Positions 1-9,436 are shown, counted from the first letter of the stretch. The stretch: DNA of 64,000 nt from UBA4744 sp963707435 (GCA_963707435.1 CAVPPF010000004.1:297527-361526); one strand, 5' to 3'. The notes: generated by a model from the letters alone, not told the origin. Translations and numbers: made by a program.

Positions 1-498
1 GGCCTTTTCCTCATTGAACGAGAGCACCAGGAACGCCCGGTAGAAGATCAGAATCGCGACCAGGGTGACCACCGCAGCCAGCGCCTGGATCACAATGTCC
101 TCGCGCTTGATGCCGAGCGTGTCGCCGAACAGGATGGTCGCCAGGCTGCTGGAGAAGGAAGGCAGCCGGGACATGATGATGACCCCGAGGGCGAGCATGC
201 CGACGAAGAGCAGGCCGATGCCGGTGTCTTCCCGCAGACCGGCCTTGCGGTGTACCAGGTTGATTCCCAGCGTCATAGCCACTGCTGCGCCGATGGCGCC
301 GAGCGTCAGGTTGAAGCCGAGAGCGAAAGCCAGGGCAATCCCGGGAGTCACCCCGTGGGCGAGAGCATCGCCCATGAAGCTGAGCCCACGCAGGACGATC
401 CAGGTTCCGATCAGGGAGGCGGTCATGACCGCCAGCGCGCTTCCCACCAGCACGCGCTGCATGAAAGGCTCCGAAAGCGGTTCGATCAGCCACTCCAT
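1..498 (-). CDS. znuB: Zinc/manganese ABC transporter permease, 3' end cut by window edge
   Basis: Integral membrane subunit of a high-affinity Zn2+ (or Mn2+) importer of the ZnuB/TroC family. The visible 166 codons begin with MEWLIEPLSEPFMQR and contain the family's conserved GDALAHGVTPG stretch, followed by alternating hydrophobic helices. The gene runs off the left edge, so the C-terminal half is missing. The ATG lies 16 bp downstream of the znuA stop on the same strand, so both are probably cotranscribed from the Zur-box promoter near 1480. The ATPase is supplied by znuC on the opposite strand. Metal specificity is inferred from the neighbouring zur-like regulator and the histidine-rich znuA. 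Confidence 0.93.
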   Translation of the reverse strand, partial: MEWLIEPLSEPFMQRVLVGSALAVMTASLIGTWIVLRGLSFMGDALAHGVTPGIALAFALGFNLTLGAIGAAVAMTLGINLVHRKAGLREDTGIGLLFVGMLALGVIIMSRLPSFSSSLATILFGDTLGIKREDIVIQALAAVVTLVAILIFYRAFLVLSFNEEKA

Positions 499-514
499 GC
501 GGATCCCTCCCGCA

Positions 515-1456
515 CTACAGGTTCTCAACAATGAGTCGGGTGCTCGAGAGCATCATATCGATGTAGGTCTCAGCGCCTGATCCTGGCTCACCGAGGGATC
601 CCGTGTAGAGCTTGACCACCTTCACCTCGTAGCCCACCTCTTCGGCGAGGGCATCCGCCAGCGTCGTCGGTTCTGTGACCGAGGCGAAAACGACGGACAC
701 TCCCTCGCGCTGAAGGAGATCAACCAGAGCGGCGAAGTCGGCCGCGCTCGTCTCTGCCCCCGTGGTGGCGGCGGGGATCACCGTGCCGAGCATGGTGATC
801 TCGTAGCGGGCCGCGTAGTACCCGAAGGAGAAGTGATTGGTCACCATTTTGCGGCGGTCCGGTGACACGCCGTCGATCATCTCTGCAATCTGATCGTTCA
901 GCTCCAGGATCCGGGATCGGTAGGCGGCTGCCGAAGCTGCAACATCTACCCTTGCGCTCGATGCGAGACGCAGGGCGATCAGGTCGACGGCATCGGCAAC
1001 TCTGATCGGATCCATCCACACGTGGGGATCGAGGCCGTTCTCGTGGTCGTGATCGGCCGAACCTTCGGTCCCGTCATCCGCGGCGGGTTCCGGAGCCGCC
1101 ACGAAGGGTTGCGGATCCAGCAGCTCGCCGACCCTCAAGACCTCGACGCCGTCCTGCTCGGCCGCATCGATCACATCCAGCAGAGCTTCTTCCAGTCCAA
1201 CTCCGTTGGCGATCACCAGGGATGCGTCCCGCAGATGAGCGGCCTGCCGGGCCGATACGGCGAAGTCGTGCGGATCAGTACCAACCGGCATCAGCACTTC
1301 CACCTGCACGGCATCTCCGGCCGTGTTGGCGACGATATCGCCGAGGATCGTCGTGGTAGCAATCACCAGCGGCCGATCGTCGGCTGCGCTCTCTGCAGAA
1401 CTGCAGGCGGATCCCGCGACTGCCATCACCACGACCAAAGCGACATAACGTTTCAT
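515..1456 (-). CDS. znuA: Zinc ABC transporter substrate-binding lipoprotein
   Basis: Extracytoplasmic metal-binding component of the ZnuABC importer (TroA superfamily). The 313-aa protein has a lipoprotein signal ending in VAGSAC, giving lipidated Cys18. Candidate metal ligands are the histidines in GTDPHDF, DPHVWMDP and NHFSFGY; an acidic, histidine-rich loop (DHDHENG) before the second one is typical of zinc-specific members. I chose the ATG at 1456 because AAGGA sits 10 nt upstream; a TTG two codons earlier would be too close to it. It is divergent from zur, with a palindromic operator between them. The family is certain; zinc over manganese is inferred. Confidence 0.93.
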   Translation of the reverse strand: MKRYVALVVVMAVAGSACSSAESAADDRPLVIATTTILGDIVANTAGDAVQVEVLMPVGTDPHDFAVSARQAAHLRDASLVIANGVGLEEALLDVIDAAEQDGVEVLRVGELLDPQPFVAAPEPAADDGTEGSADHDHENGLDPHVWMDPIRVADAVDLIALRLASSARVDVAASAAAYRSRILELNDQIAEMIDGVSPDRRKMVTNHFSFGYYAARYEITMLGTVIPAATTGAETSAADFAALVDLLQREGVSVVFASVTEPTTLADALAEEVGYEVKVVKLYTGSLGEPGSGAETYIDMMLSSTRLIVENL

Positions 1457-1472
1457 GACCAATCTTTCCTTG

Positions 1473-1491
1473 AATGAGAATGGTTCTCATT
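1473..1491. promoter_or_regulatory. Fur/Zur-type operator between znuA and zur
   Basis: A perfect inverted repeat with 8-bp arms, AATGAGAA and TTCTCATT, around a TGG centre. It resembles the TGAnAAT-n-ATTnTCA boxes of the Fur/Zur family. It lies 17 bp upstream of the znuA ATG and 29 bp upstream of the zur ATG, where a bound dimer would cover both divergent promoters. Zinc-dependent repression of both transcripts is inferred from position and neighbours. Confidence 0.85.
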
Positions 1492-1519
1492 CGCAATAGA
1501 AGCTAGCATTGGCTTCACG

Positions 1520-1963
1520 ATGCGTCAACGAAACGACACCCTGGCGGCGGCACAAGGCCGCCTCGAGTCGGAGCAGGCACGATTCACTCCTGCCCGGCGG
1601 ATGGTGGTCGAGACGCTCAGCGGGTCGCCCGGTCCCCAATCGGCCGCAGACCTCGCGGCCGCAATGGGAGGCGCCATACCCCTTTCTTCGCTCTACCGGA
1701 CTCTCTCTGTGCTCGAGAAGACCGAGGTGATCGAGCGGTTCCCCGATCAAGCTGGTGTCGCGCGCTACGAGCTGGCCGAGTGGTTGAGCGGACATCACCA
1801 CCATATGACGTGCGTCGAGTGCGGGGCCACGAGCGATGTAGCCGTTCCGGTAGATCTCGAAGCTACGGTTGCCGACATCGTTGCCGAGGTGGGCAAGCGG
1901 TTCGACTTCACCGTCACCGGTCACCGCCTCGACCTGCAAGGAGTGTGCGACCAATGTCGATGA
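1520..1963 (+). CDS. zur: Fur-family metalloregulator, probably Zur
   Basis: A 147-aa DNA-binding repressor of the Fur superfamily. An N-terminal winged helix (about residues 20-85) contains the LSSLYRTLSVLEK recognition region. It is followed by the dimerisation domain with the HHHHMTCVECG metal motif and a closing CDQC pair; the two CxxC motifs would form a structural zinc site. It is divergent from znuA across a palindromic operator and overlaps znuC by 10 nt, which argues for Zur rather than iron-sensing Fur. Self-regulation is likely. No strong Shine-Dalgarno precedes the ATG. Manganese sensing is not excluded. Confidence 0.9.
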   Translation: MRQRNDTLAAAQGRLESEQARFTPARRMVVETLSGSPGPQSAADLAAAMGGAIPLSSLYRTLSVLEKTEVIERFPDQAGVARYELAEWLSGHHHHMTCVECGATSDVAVPVDLEATVADIVAEVGKRFDFTVTGHRLDLQGVCDQCR

Positions 1964-2787
1964 AAGACATCGCCATCACCGCCCGCGGGCTGGAGCTTGC
2001 CCACGGTGACCGCCTGGCACTCGCCGCCTCAGATCTCGATATCCCCGCCGGAACCGTGACGGCCGTCATCGGGCCGAACGGATCGGGCAAATCCACTCTG
2101 CTCCATGCGATTGGCGGCCTGCTCGAGCCCGTCGGTGGCGAACTGGGAGTGCTGGTCAGCTACCCGAAACACCGGGGTACCGCGTATGTGCTCCAATCCA
2201 CCAAGGTCCACGAGGAGATGCCGATCACGGTGCGGGAAGTCGTCTCCATGGGACGGTACGGCCGTCTGGGGATGTTCGGCCGTTTCCAGGCAGAGGACCG
2301 TGCCGTGTGCAAAACCGCGATGGAGCGCCTCGGTGTACTGGACCTGGCCGACCGGCACCTCGACGAGCTGTCCGGCGGCCAGCGCCAGCGAGTCTTCGTG
2401 GCGCAGGGCCTGGCCCAGGAAGCCGACCTGCTGCTGCTCGACGAACCGGTAACGGGCCTCGACATCGTTTCACGCGACCGGATCCTGGAAGCCGTTGCCG
2501 TCGAACAGGCCCGCGGCGTGACCGTGGTCTTGACCACACACGATCTCAGCGAGGCCGCCGCCGCGGACCACGTTGTGCTGCTGTCCGGCCGGGTGGTCGC
2601 GTCGGGACCTCCCGCCGAGGTGCTCACGGCCAAGTGCTTGACGAAGGCGTACGGGATCAACCTCATCACCACGGAAGACGGAACGGTCGTCCTCGATGAC
2701 CCCTATCACCAGGCGATGGGCGGGCGCCACCGGCACTTCGACCGCACCGGGCATGCCGACCACGGTGGAGCCGACCTTAACGCTTGA
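1954..2787 (+). CDS. znuC: Zinc ABC transporter ATP-binding protein
   Basis: Cytoplasmic ATPase of the zinc importer, 277 aa. Walker A GPNGSGKST is at residues 40-48; the ABC signature LSGGQRQR and Walker B LLLLDEP follow, then a switch histidine in TTHDLSE. The ATG at 1954 has AAGGAG 10 nt upstream, inside the end of zur, and the two reading frames overlap by 10 nt. The C-terminal tail is histidine-rich (HQAMGGRHRHFDRTGHADH), which may bind or sense zinc. It shares a transcript with the regulator while the other two subunits are divergent, so all parts can respond to one operator. Confidence 0.93.
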   Translation: MSMKDIAITARGLELAHGDRLALAASDLDIPAGTVTAVIGPNGSGKSTLLHAIGGLLEPVGGELGVLVSYPKHRGTAYVLQSTKVHEEMPITVREVVSMGRYGRLGMFGRFQAEDRAVCKTAMERLGVLDLADRHLDELSGGQRQRVFVAQGLAQEADLLLLDEPVTGLDIVSRDRILEAVAVEQARGVTVVLTTHDLSEAAAADHVVLLSGRVVASGPPAEVLTAKCLTKAYGINLITTEDGTVVLDDPYHQAMGGRHRHFDRTGHADHGGADLNA

Positions 2788-2837
2788 GAGCAATCCCTCC
2801 CGGGGGGCTTGTCTGCTGCTCCCACTACCCTTTTTCC

Positions 2838-5264
2838 ATGGCAGATCGCTATTGCTTCGTGTGCGACACGACGGTTGACTCCGAGTTCTGCCCGACCTGC
2901 GAGACGGAGACCTGGCGTCCACCCCCCCATCAGGCGGAGCCGCGCCTCGACGACCCGGCTCACCTGCCGCCGGCCGATCCCGTCGAACCCGACCGGCCGT
3001 CCCCGCCGCTTCCGCCCCTGCCGGTGGTGGCGCCACCGACCGGCGCCGACCTCCCCGGCAACGAGGCAGGAGCCCGGCAAGGGGAGCGTCCAATTGCGCC
3101 GGCCCGGTTGGTGCCCATCGCCGCGCTCGTGGTGGGCGGCATCATCTTTCTCTCTGTGCTCACCGGACCCTCGGGCCTGGAACCGGAGGATGAGACGCCG
3201 GTGACGCCACCCATCACTGCTCAAACCACGACAACGGTGCCGGCCCCCGGTAGCTCCCGGGATGTGTGGCGGCCTCCAACGGGCACCTGGGTGGGCGGGT
3301 TCTCGTTCTCATCAAGCCGCCCGGAAACGCTCTACGGACCGTCGTTGACCCCCGGCTTGCTCGACATTTCGCCGGACACCGTGATCGTCGATTCTCTTCC
3401 CGACGGACGACTGGTCGGGGTCGATCAGGCCGGCCGGCACGTGCTGCTGATCGGATCCGGACCGGGCGGCGAACGAGAGATTGTTCCTCTCCCCGGGCCG
3501 GGACCGGAGAGCGCTCCTCCACTGCTGTCCCCCGATGGGACCCGGCTGGCTGCCATTGATGCATCCGGGGTTCCTTATGTCTGGACCATCGGCCCCAGCC
3601 TCGATCCCGAGACGTTGCCGTCCGGCCAGATCATCTCACCGCGCGACTCGGCAGCAACTGCCGTGGAAGCCATCGCTTCTCTCGCCTGGTCACCCGATTC
3701 CTCTCTCCTCGCCCTCAATGCCTTCCAGGGCGGTTACTACCTCTGGGATCTCGACACCAACGACGTGAGCCGGGCATCGATGCCGGGACGGGCGATCGCC
3801 GTTTCGAGGAGCCAGGTTGCTGCCTGGGGTAACGCCGGCCTCGAACTGCGGGACCTGACCGGGCGGGTCATCCGCCGGTGGGACGACCTTCTCGACCCAT
3901 CGGCACGTGACCCGTTGCGGACCGGTCCGGTCCTCCAAACGGAGGGAGCCTTTGATCCTCTCAAGCGGTACCTCGCCGTGGAAGGGCAGGTGGGACCCGA
4001 CGGGAGCGACGGGCTGACCGTATTGTCCATGATCGGCACCACCCGACAGCTGCTCACCACCGAGCCTGCCCAGGGGTTCGCGTGGTCGGGAGACGGGAGC
4101 GGCTTGTACTGGATGGACTCCGGCGGTCTTCAGGTTTGGTCCGCCGATCCCGAACGTGCTTCGGCGGCCATGCTCGGAGGGAGCGGGGAGATCTTCGGCA
4201 GGCTCCGCGTCTACGATCCGGCCATCTCGCCGATCGCCCACCCTGCCCTCGTCACATCGAGTTTGGTGGAATTGCGCAACGGCGCAATCACCCGCAGAAC
4301 GATGAACGGATCCGAGACCTTCTTCTCCGGAAACGAGCAGGCAACGATTGCCCCGGCCGACGTTGACGGTCGTATCTTGACCGTGGCAGCCAGCGAGCCC
4401 GCTCGAGCAGTCGTTCTGGCGGATCCACTCAACCTCAATGCGCCGCTCGTTCTCGGAAACCTCACAACGCTTCAGTTGAGAGCGGGGGGCCGCCTGGTGA
4501 GAGCCGTCGCCTTGAGTCCCGGCGACGGCGAAACTATCGCCACCAGCGAGCTGGAGGCAACCCGCTGGTACCTCGAAACCGATCGCGGCTCCATTCTCTT
4601 CGGGCCGGATGGCGGCCTCTTCACAACCGTCGCTCAGGGAAGCTCCTTGAACACGCTGGGGACAAAAGCCTTTCATGTCACGCCGGACGGGTCGGCGATT
4701 CAGACCCTCCCTACCGAAGCGGGGATCGACACTGTGCTCACCGCCGCCGACCTGGACGCCGAGCGCATCCTGGCGGTGGGGGTGGTACGGCGAAGCCTTT
4801 TCGTTATCGCAACAGATGACGTCGGTTCGGCGCAGATCTGGCAGGTGCCGGGCGACAGCCCGTTACTCACTACGCCTTTCTTCCCCGTCGGCCCCTCCAT
4901 CACCTCGGACAAGTGGTTGGTGTACACATCCGCCGGAGCGATCACCGGCGGCCGAATCCTCGCAGACCCCGATACCGGGCCGGGCGGCGAACTTCTGGCG
5001 GCCCAGTTCGACCGCCCCAACGGTCCGATCACGATTGTCCTGGCCTCTCCGCTTGCCCTGGAGTCGGTGTGCGGCGCCCTAGCCGGAGGTGCGTGCGTGG
5101 TCTCGGAAACATCGGGGAGCCTGCTGGGCTTCTCGCCGGACGGCAACTGGCTGCTGGTCGATAGTGACTCCGGTTATCTCGCTCTGTCTACGGTCGGGCG
5201 GGGCGGTGTGCTCCTCTCGGAGACGGTGCCGGACGATATCGCCTGGGTAGCGGGAGACACGTAA
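2838..5264 (+). CDS. Membrane-anchored zinc-ribbon protein with beta-propeller-like exterior
   Basis: An 808-aa protein of unknown function. It starts with a four-cysteine zinc ribbon (C6-x2-C9, C18-x2-C21), continues through a proline-rich linker and has a single transmembrane helix at about residues 91-110. The rest, about 700 residues, would be extracytoplasmic. It has many short beta-rich blocks such as LSPDGTRLAAID, LAWSPDSSLLALN and FSPDGNWLLVDS, typical of WD40/TolB-like propellers. I chose the ATG at 2838 because MADRYCF matches the start of the small zinc-ribbon protein at 9421-9666; an in-frame ATG at 2784 would add 18 unrelated residues. It begins 50 bp after znuC. A link to zinc status is only suggested by the position. 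Confidence 0.75.
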   Translation: MADRYCFVCDTTVDSEFCPTCETETWRPPPHQAEPRLDDPAHLPPADPVEPDRPSPPLPPLPVVAPPTGADLPGNEAGARQGERPIAPARLVPIAALVVGGIIFLSVLTGPSGLEPEDETPVTPPITAQTTTTVPAPGSSRDVWRPPTGTWVGGFSFSSSRPETLYGPSLTPGLLDISPDTVIVDSLPDGRLVGVDQAGRHVLLIGSGPGGEREIVPLPGPGPESAPPLLSPDGTRLAAIDASGVPYVWTIGPSLDPETLPSGQIISPRDSAATAVEAIASLAWSPDSSLLALNAFQGGYYLWDLDTNDVSRASMPGRAIAVSRSQVAAWGNAGLELRDLTGRVIRRWDDLLDPSARDPLRTGPVLQTEGAFDPLKRYLAVEGQVGPDGSDGLTVLSMIGTTRQLLTTEPAQGFAWSGDGSGLYWMDSGGLQVWSADPERASAAMLGGSGEIFGRLRVYDPAISPIAHPALVTSSLVELRNGAITRRTMNGSETFFSGNEQATIAPADVDGRILTVAASEPARAVVLADPLNLNAPLVLGNLTTLQLRAGGRLVRAVALSPGDGETIATSELEATRWYLETDRGSILFGPDGGLFTTVAQGSSLNTLGTKAFHVTPDGSAIQTLPTEAGIDTVLTAADLDAERILAVGVVRRSLFVIATDDVGSAQIWQVPGDSPLLTTPFFPVGPSITSDKWLVYTSAGAITGGRILADPDTGPGGELLAAQFDRPNGPITIVLASPLALESVCGALAGGACVVSETSGSLLGFSPDGNWLLVDSDSGYLALSTVGRGGVLLSETVPDDIAWVAGDT

Positions 5265-5420
5265 CCTCCCGTGTTTTGATCCGCTGATGGCATCCGGTCA
5301 CGCAGGCATTTGGGTGGAGGTGGACGGCGCATGCAACCAGGCACACCGTTCCAGTCCCCAGATTCTCGGCCTTCGATCGGATGCGTAGCGGGTTTCCAAC
5401 CAGCCGCTACCATCCCGCCC

Positions 5421-6302
5421 GTGCCGGCCTTGGACCACGTTGGATCAGGGAAAGTCCGTGAGATCTACCGGATCGATGACGACCGGCTGCTCTTTGTTGC
5501 CTCCGACCGGATCTCCGCTTACGACGTCATCCTCGACGACCCGATCCCCGACAAAGGCCGCGTCCTCACCGGCCTGTCGCTGCACTGGTTCGAGTACCTG
5601 GACGTTCCCCATCACCTGCTCAGCGTCGACCTCACCGGAATACCGGGGATCACCGCCGAGGAGCGGTCCGAGCTGGCCGGTCGCGCGATGATCGTTCGCA
5701 AGGCCGAAGTCATCCCGGTCGAATGCGTGGTGCGCGGGTACCTCTACGGATCGTCGTGGCGGGAGTATCGCGATGGGGGCGGGCCGACTACCGAGCATCT
5801 CCCCGCCGGGCTGCACATGGCCGACCGGCTGCCCGAGCCGATATTCACGCCCGCCACCAAGGCGGCCTCCGGCCACGACGAGAACCTGACGGAGGCCGGG
5901 GCGAGAGGGCAGCTGGGCGATGCGCTCTACGAGGAGCTCCAACGGCGCTCAATCGACATCTACCTGCGGGCTTCGGAGTACGCCGCCGGAAAGGGCGTCA
6001 TCCTGGCCGACACCAAGTTCGAGTTCGGCTACGCCGGGGGCGAGCTTCTCCTCATCGACGAGGTCCTCACCGCCGACTCCTCGCGCTACTGGCCTGCCGA
6101 TCAGTGGCAACCGGGCCGGCCGGTCCCGTCGTTCGACAAGCAGTATGTCCGCGACTGGCTCGACTCGACCGGATGGGATCACGCCCCGCCCCCGCCACGG
6201 CTCCCGGCCGAGGTAATCAACGGCACCCGGGCTCGATACGTGGAGGCCTACGAACGCATCGCCGGGCGGCCTTTCGACGAGTACCTGGAGGCCACTGCAT
6301 GA
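5421..6302 (+). CDS. purC: SAICAR synthetase
   Basis: Phosphoribosylaminoimidazole-succinocarboxamide synthase, which joins CAIR and aspartate with ATP in de novo IMP synthesis. The 293-aa protein shows the family core: GSGKVREIY near the N-terminus, ASDRISAYD, VECVVRGYLYGSSW, and the ADTKFEFG and DEVLTADSSRYW blocks. I chose GTG 5421 because homology begins at PALDHVGSGK; earlier in-frame starts add about 37 unrelated residues. It overlaps purS by four bases (ATGA), so purC-purS-purQ-purL form one operon. Confidence 0.92.
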   Translation: MPALDHVGSGKVREIYRIDDDRLLFVASDRISAYDVILDDPIPDKGRVLTGLSLHWFEYLDVPHHLLSVDLTGIPGITAEERSELAGRAMIVRKAEVIPVECVVRGYLYGSSWREYRDGGGPTTEHLPAGLHMADRLPEPIFTPATKAASGHDENLTEAGARGQLGDALYEELQRRSIDIYLRASEYAAGKGVILADTKFEFGYAGGELLLIDEVLTADSSRYWPADQWQPGRPVPSFDKQYVRDWLDSTGWDHAPPPPRLPAEVINGTRARYVEAYERIAGRPFDEYLEATA

Positions 6303-6541
6303 AGGTCACCGTTCACATACACCGCCGCCCGGACATCGCCGATCCACAGGGGACCACCGTGGCCCGGGCGCTGCGCGACCTCGGTTTCGAGAGTGTCGGA
6401 AGGGTCCGCATCAACCGCACCATCGAGCTGGACGTGCACGGTACCGACCGCACCGCCGTTGAGGCTGAAGTTCGGGCGATGTGTGAGAAGTTGCTGGCCA
6501 ATCCGGTCATGGAAGACTTCGAGGTGGTGGTTCAGGAGTGA
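6299..6541 (+). CDS. purS: FGAM synthetase PurS subunit
   Basis: An 80-aa subunit that bridges PurQ and PurL in the three-part formylglycinamidine ribonucleotide synthetase used by Gram-positive bacteria and archaea. The sequence has the PurS pattern: an N-terminal beta strand (MKVTVHIHRR), DPQGTTVARALRDLGFE, and a closing strand ending in VMEDFEVVVQ. Its start overlaps the purC stop by four bases and its stop overlaps the purQ GTG. Equimolar translation by coupling is likely. Confidence 0.93.
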   Translation: MKVTVHIHRRPDIADPQGTTVARALRDLGFESVGRVRINRTIELDVHGTDRTAVEAEVRAMCEKLLANPVMEDFEVVVQE

Positions 6542-7236
6542 AGGCGGCCGTGGTCGTGTTCCCCGGAACCAACTGTGAACACGACAGCCTCTACGCGCTT
6601 GCATCCGTCGGCATCGACGCCGAGTTGGTTTGGCACCGAGAAACGGACCTGAGCGCCTTTGCGGGCGTCATCATCCCCGGCGGTTTCGCCCACGGCGACT
6701 ATCTCCGGACCGGCGCCATCGCCCGCTTCTCACCCGTCATGAGCGAGGTGGAACGCCTGGCAGCGGCAGGAGTCCCCATCCTCGGCATCTGCAACGGGTT
6801 TCAGATCCTCTGCGAAGCAGGGTTGCTGCCGGGCGTCTTGCTTCAAAACGCCGGTCTCCGATTCATCTGCCGGCCGGTTCACGTCCGGGTTACCTCGACC
6901 GACTCCGTCCTGACCCGGGCGGCCCGGATCGGACAGGTTCTCGAGCTGCCGCTCAATTCCTACGAAGGCAACTACACAACCGACCATTCGACCTTCGCCG
7001 ACCTCGAACGCTCGGGCCACATCGTGCTGCGGTACTCGGACTCGCACGGAGCCGTCTCCGAAGCGGCCAACCCGAACGGATCGCTCGGCAACACAGCCGG
7101 GCTCACCAATGCGGCAGGCAATGTCGCCGGCTTGATGCCGCATCCCGAACGCGCCATCGAGCAGGTGCTCGGTTCCGCCGACGGGCGGGTGCTGATGGAA
7201 TCCTTCGCCTTGAGTATGACCGCTGCCCATGTCTGA
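6538..7236 (+). CDS. purQ: FGAM synthetase glutaminase subunit PurQ
   Basis: Class I glutamine amidotransferase that supplies ammonia to PurL. The 232-aa protein carries the nucleophile Cys85 in GICNGFQIL and the His202/Glu204 pair in PHPERA, completing the catalytic triad. The start is GTG at 6538, overlapping the purS stop by four bases. Its 3' end overlaps the purL start by eight bases. Length and order match the PurS-PurQ-PurL arrangement. Confidence 0.95.
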   Translation: MKAAVVVFPGTNCEHDSLYALASVGIDAELVWHRETDLSAFAGVIIPGGFAHGDYLRTGAIARFSPVMSEVERLAAAGVPILGICNGFQILCEAGLLPGVLLQNAGLRFICRPVHVRVTSTDSVLTRAARIGQVLELPLNSYEGNYTTDHSTFADLERSGHIVLRYSDSHGAVSEAANPNGSLGNTAGLTNAAGNVAGLMPHPERAIEQVLGSADGRVLMESFALSMTAAHV

Positions 7237-9403
7237 CCAAACACCCCTCCACCGGGCGCTCGGGATGACCGACGGTGAGTACGCGGCAGTGTGCGACATC
7301 CTCGACCGTCCTCCCCGGGATGCCGAGTTGGCGATGTATTCGGTCATGTGGTCCGAGCACTGCTCGTACAAATCCTCCCGTCCCCATCTCGGGCGTTTCC
7401 CCAGCGAGGCACCCTGGGTGGTCGTCGGCCCCGGTGAGAATGCGGGAGTCATCGATCTCGGCGACGGCTGGCTGGCCGCCTTCCGCATCGAGTCCCACAA
7501 TCACCCGTCGTTCGTCGAACCTCACCAGGGCGCAGCCACCGGCGTGGGCGGCATTCTTCGTGACGTGTTCACGATGGGAGCCAGACCCATAGCCGTCTGG
7601 GATCAAATCCGCTTCGGGTCGCTCGACGATGCCCACAACCGCTACCTGCTCGCGGGCGTCGTCGCCGGAATCGCCGGATACGGAAACGCGGTCGGGGTGC
7701 CGACCGTCGGCGGCGAGGTGGCGTTTGAGGACTGCTACGCAGGCAACCCGCTCGTCAACGTGATGGCCCTCGGAATCCTCCGGCGCGAGCAACTCGTACT
7801 TGCCGAGTCGGGAGGTCCCGGCACCGAGGCTGTCCTGCTGGGATCCGCCACGGGACGCGACGGCATCGGCGGCGCATCCGTCCTCGCCTCGGCGAGCTTC
7901 GACGATGCCGGGACGGCCAAACGTCCATCGGTCCAGGTAGGCGACCCGTTCGAAGAGAAGAAGCTGATCGAGGCGTGCCTCGAACTCTACGAACGGGGCC
8001 TGGTCGTCGGCATTCAGGACCTGGGAGCAGCCGGGTTGTCCTGCGCCACGTCCGAACCGGCCGCCAAATCGGGAATGGGCATGGAGGTCGATCTGGGGAC
8101 CGTTCATGTACGGGAGCCGGGCATGACACCGGCCGAACTGCTGATGTCTGAATCACAGGAACGCATGATGGCTTTCGTTGCGCCCCAGGACGTCGACGAA
8201 GTCCTGACCGTCGCTGCCAAGTGGGAGATCGATGCCTCACGGGTCGGAACCGTTGCCAGGGGCGGTCTGCTGCGGGTCTTCGAACAGGGCGAACTGGTCG
8301 CGGAAGTCCCGGCGGCGTCACTCTCGGAAGATGCACCCGTCTACCACCGCCCCGTCCGCCGACCGGACTGGCTCGACGACCTGTGGAATCGGGGAGCGCC
8401 GGTTGATCGACCGGATGTGGCAGCCGGACTGCTCAAACTCCTGGATGAACCATCGCTGGCCGATCCGGCCTGGGTGTACGAGCAGTACGACCACATGCTG
8501 TTCCTCAACACGGTGATCGGCCCGGGACACGACGGGACGTTGCTGCGGATCAAAGGAACCACCAAGGCGCTGGCCGGGACCACCGACGGGAACGGGCGCC
8601 GCTGCTACCTGGATCCGCGTCGCGGCGGCGCCCATCTTGTGTACGAGTCTGCCCTCAACGTGGCCGTGACCGGGGCACGACCGATGGCCGTGGTCGACAA
8701 CCTCAACTTCGGGAATCCGGAGAAGCCGGAGATCATGTGGCAATTCGCCGAAACGATCGAAGGCATCGCTGAAGCTTGTGAGCACCTCGCGATACCGGTG
8801 GTCGGCGGCAACGTCTCTTTCTACAACGAGACGGATGGGATCGACATCTACCCGACACCGATCGTCGGGATGATCGGCCTGGCCGATCCGTACCCGGAGA
8901 ACCCGCCGCGTCTCGACCGGGCCGCCTCCGGCCAGGACTTGTGGTTGCTCGGACCCGACGGCTCAGCCGACGTAGCCGGGACCGTCTTCCAGAAGGTGGT
9001 GGGCGAGACGATCGGCGGCCGCCCGTGCGCACCCGATCCGGCTCTGGCCATCCGGCTCACGGCGCTGGCCGCCCATCTGGCCGCCACCGGTATGACCCCG
9101 GTGTTGCACGACGTGTCCAGGGGTGGCCTGGGCATGGCCATCGCAAAGGTGTGCATCATGTCCGGACTGGGTGTCACGGCAAAGTGGGACGGGAACTGGT
9201 TTGCCGAAGACCCTCACCGGCTGATCGCTGCCGTTGACCCTGCGCAGGCCGATCCTCTGGTAGCTCTGGCGGCAGACCGGGGAGTCCCGGCCCGCCGCAT
9301 CGGGACCTTCGGGGGTGATCAGATCCGGTTGGGCGACGCTGCCGTCGGCCTGGACGAGGCAACCACGGTCTGGCGAAGTGCGCTGCCGCGCCGGATGGGG
9401 TGA
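7229..9403 (+). CDS. purL: FGAM synthetase large subunit PurL
   Basis: ATP-dependent ligase subunit that converts FGAR to FGAM with ammonia from PurQ. At 724 aa it is the small PurL type lacking the fused glutaminase and PurS-like domains. Recognisable blocks include MWSEHCSYKSS near residue 35, IESHNHPS, the glycine-rich GAATGVGGILRD, GNAVGVPTVGGE, and the second-half repeat with VVGGNVSFYNE and LHDVSRGGLGMA. It ends the purC-S-Q-L block; a hairpin spans its stop codon and that of the convergent gene at 9421. Confidence 0.95.
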   Translation: MSDQTPLHRALGMTDGEYAAVCDILDRPPRDAELAMYSVMWSEHCSYKSSRPHLGRFPSEAPWVVVGPGENAGVIDLGDGWLAAFRIESHNHPSFVEPHQGAATGVGGILRDVFTMGARPIAVWDQIRFGSLDDAHNRYLLAGVVAGIAGYGNAVGVPTVGGEVAFEDCYAGNPLVNVMALGILRREQLVLAESGGPGTEAVLLGSATGRDGIGGASVLASASFDDAGTAKRPSVQVGDPFEEKKLIEACLELYERGLVVGIQDLGAAGLSCATSEPAAKSGMGMEVDLGTVHVREPGMTPAELLMSESQERMMAFVAPQDVDEVLTVAAKWEIDASRVGTVARGGLLRVFEQGELVAEVPAASLSEDAPVYHRPVRRPDWLDDLWNRGAPVDRPDVAAGLLKLLDEPSLADPAWVYEQYDHMLFLNTVIGPGHDGTLLRIKGTTKALAGTTDGNGRRCYLDPRRGGAHLVYESALNVAVTGARPMAVVDNLNFGNPEKPEIMWQFAETIEGIAEACEHLAIPVVGGNVSFYNETDGIDIYPTPIVGMIGLADPYPENPPRLDRAASGQDLWLLGPDGSADVAGTVFQKVVGETIGGRPCAPDPALAIRLTALAAHLAATGMTPVLHDVSRGGLGMAIAKVCIMSGLGVTAKWDGNWFAEDPHRLIAAVDPAQADPLVALAADRGVPARRIGTFGGDQIRLGDAAVGLDEATTVWRSALPRRMG

Positions 9404-9436
9404 GCCGGCGGGGTCACCGTTCACGTCACGCCGGCT
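9403..9436. terminator. Bidirectional hairpin between purL and the zinc-ribbon gene
   Basis: Perfect 8-bp arms AGCCGGCG (9403-9410) and CGCCGGCT (9429-9436) enclose an 18-nt loop. The structure spans the end of purL and the stop codon of the convergent gene. There is no U-tract, so it may act as a pause or stabilising hairpin rather than a classic intrinsic terminator. Confidence 0.5.

Noticed and set aside
5265..5420. Riboswitch (for example purine) upstream of purC
   Set aside because: No recognisable conserved core in the 156-bp gap.
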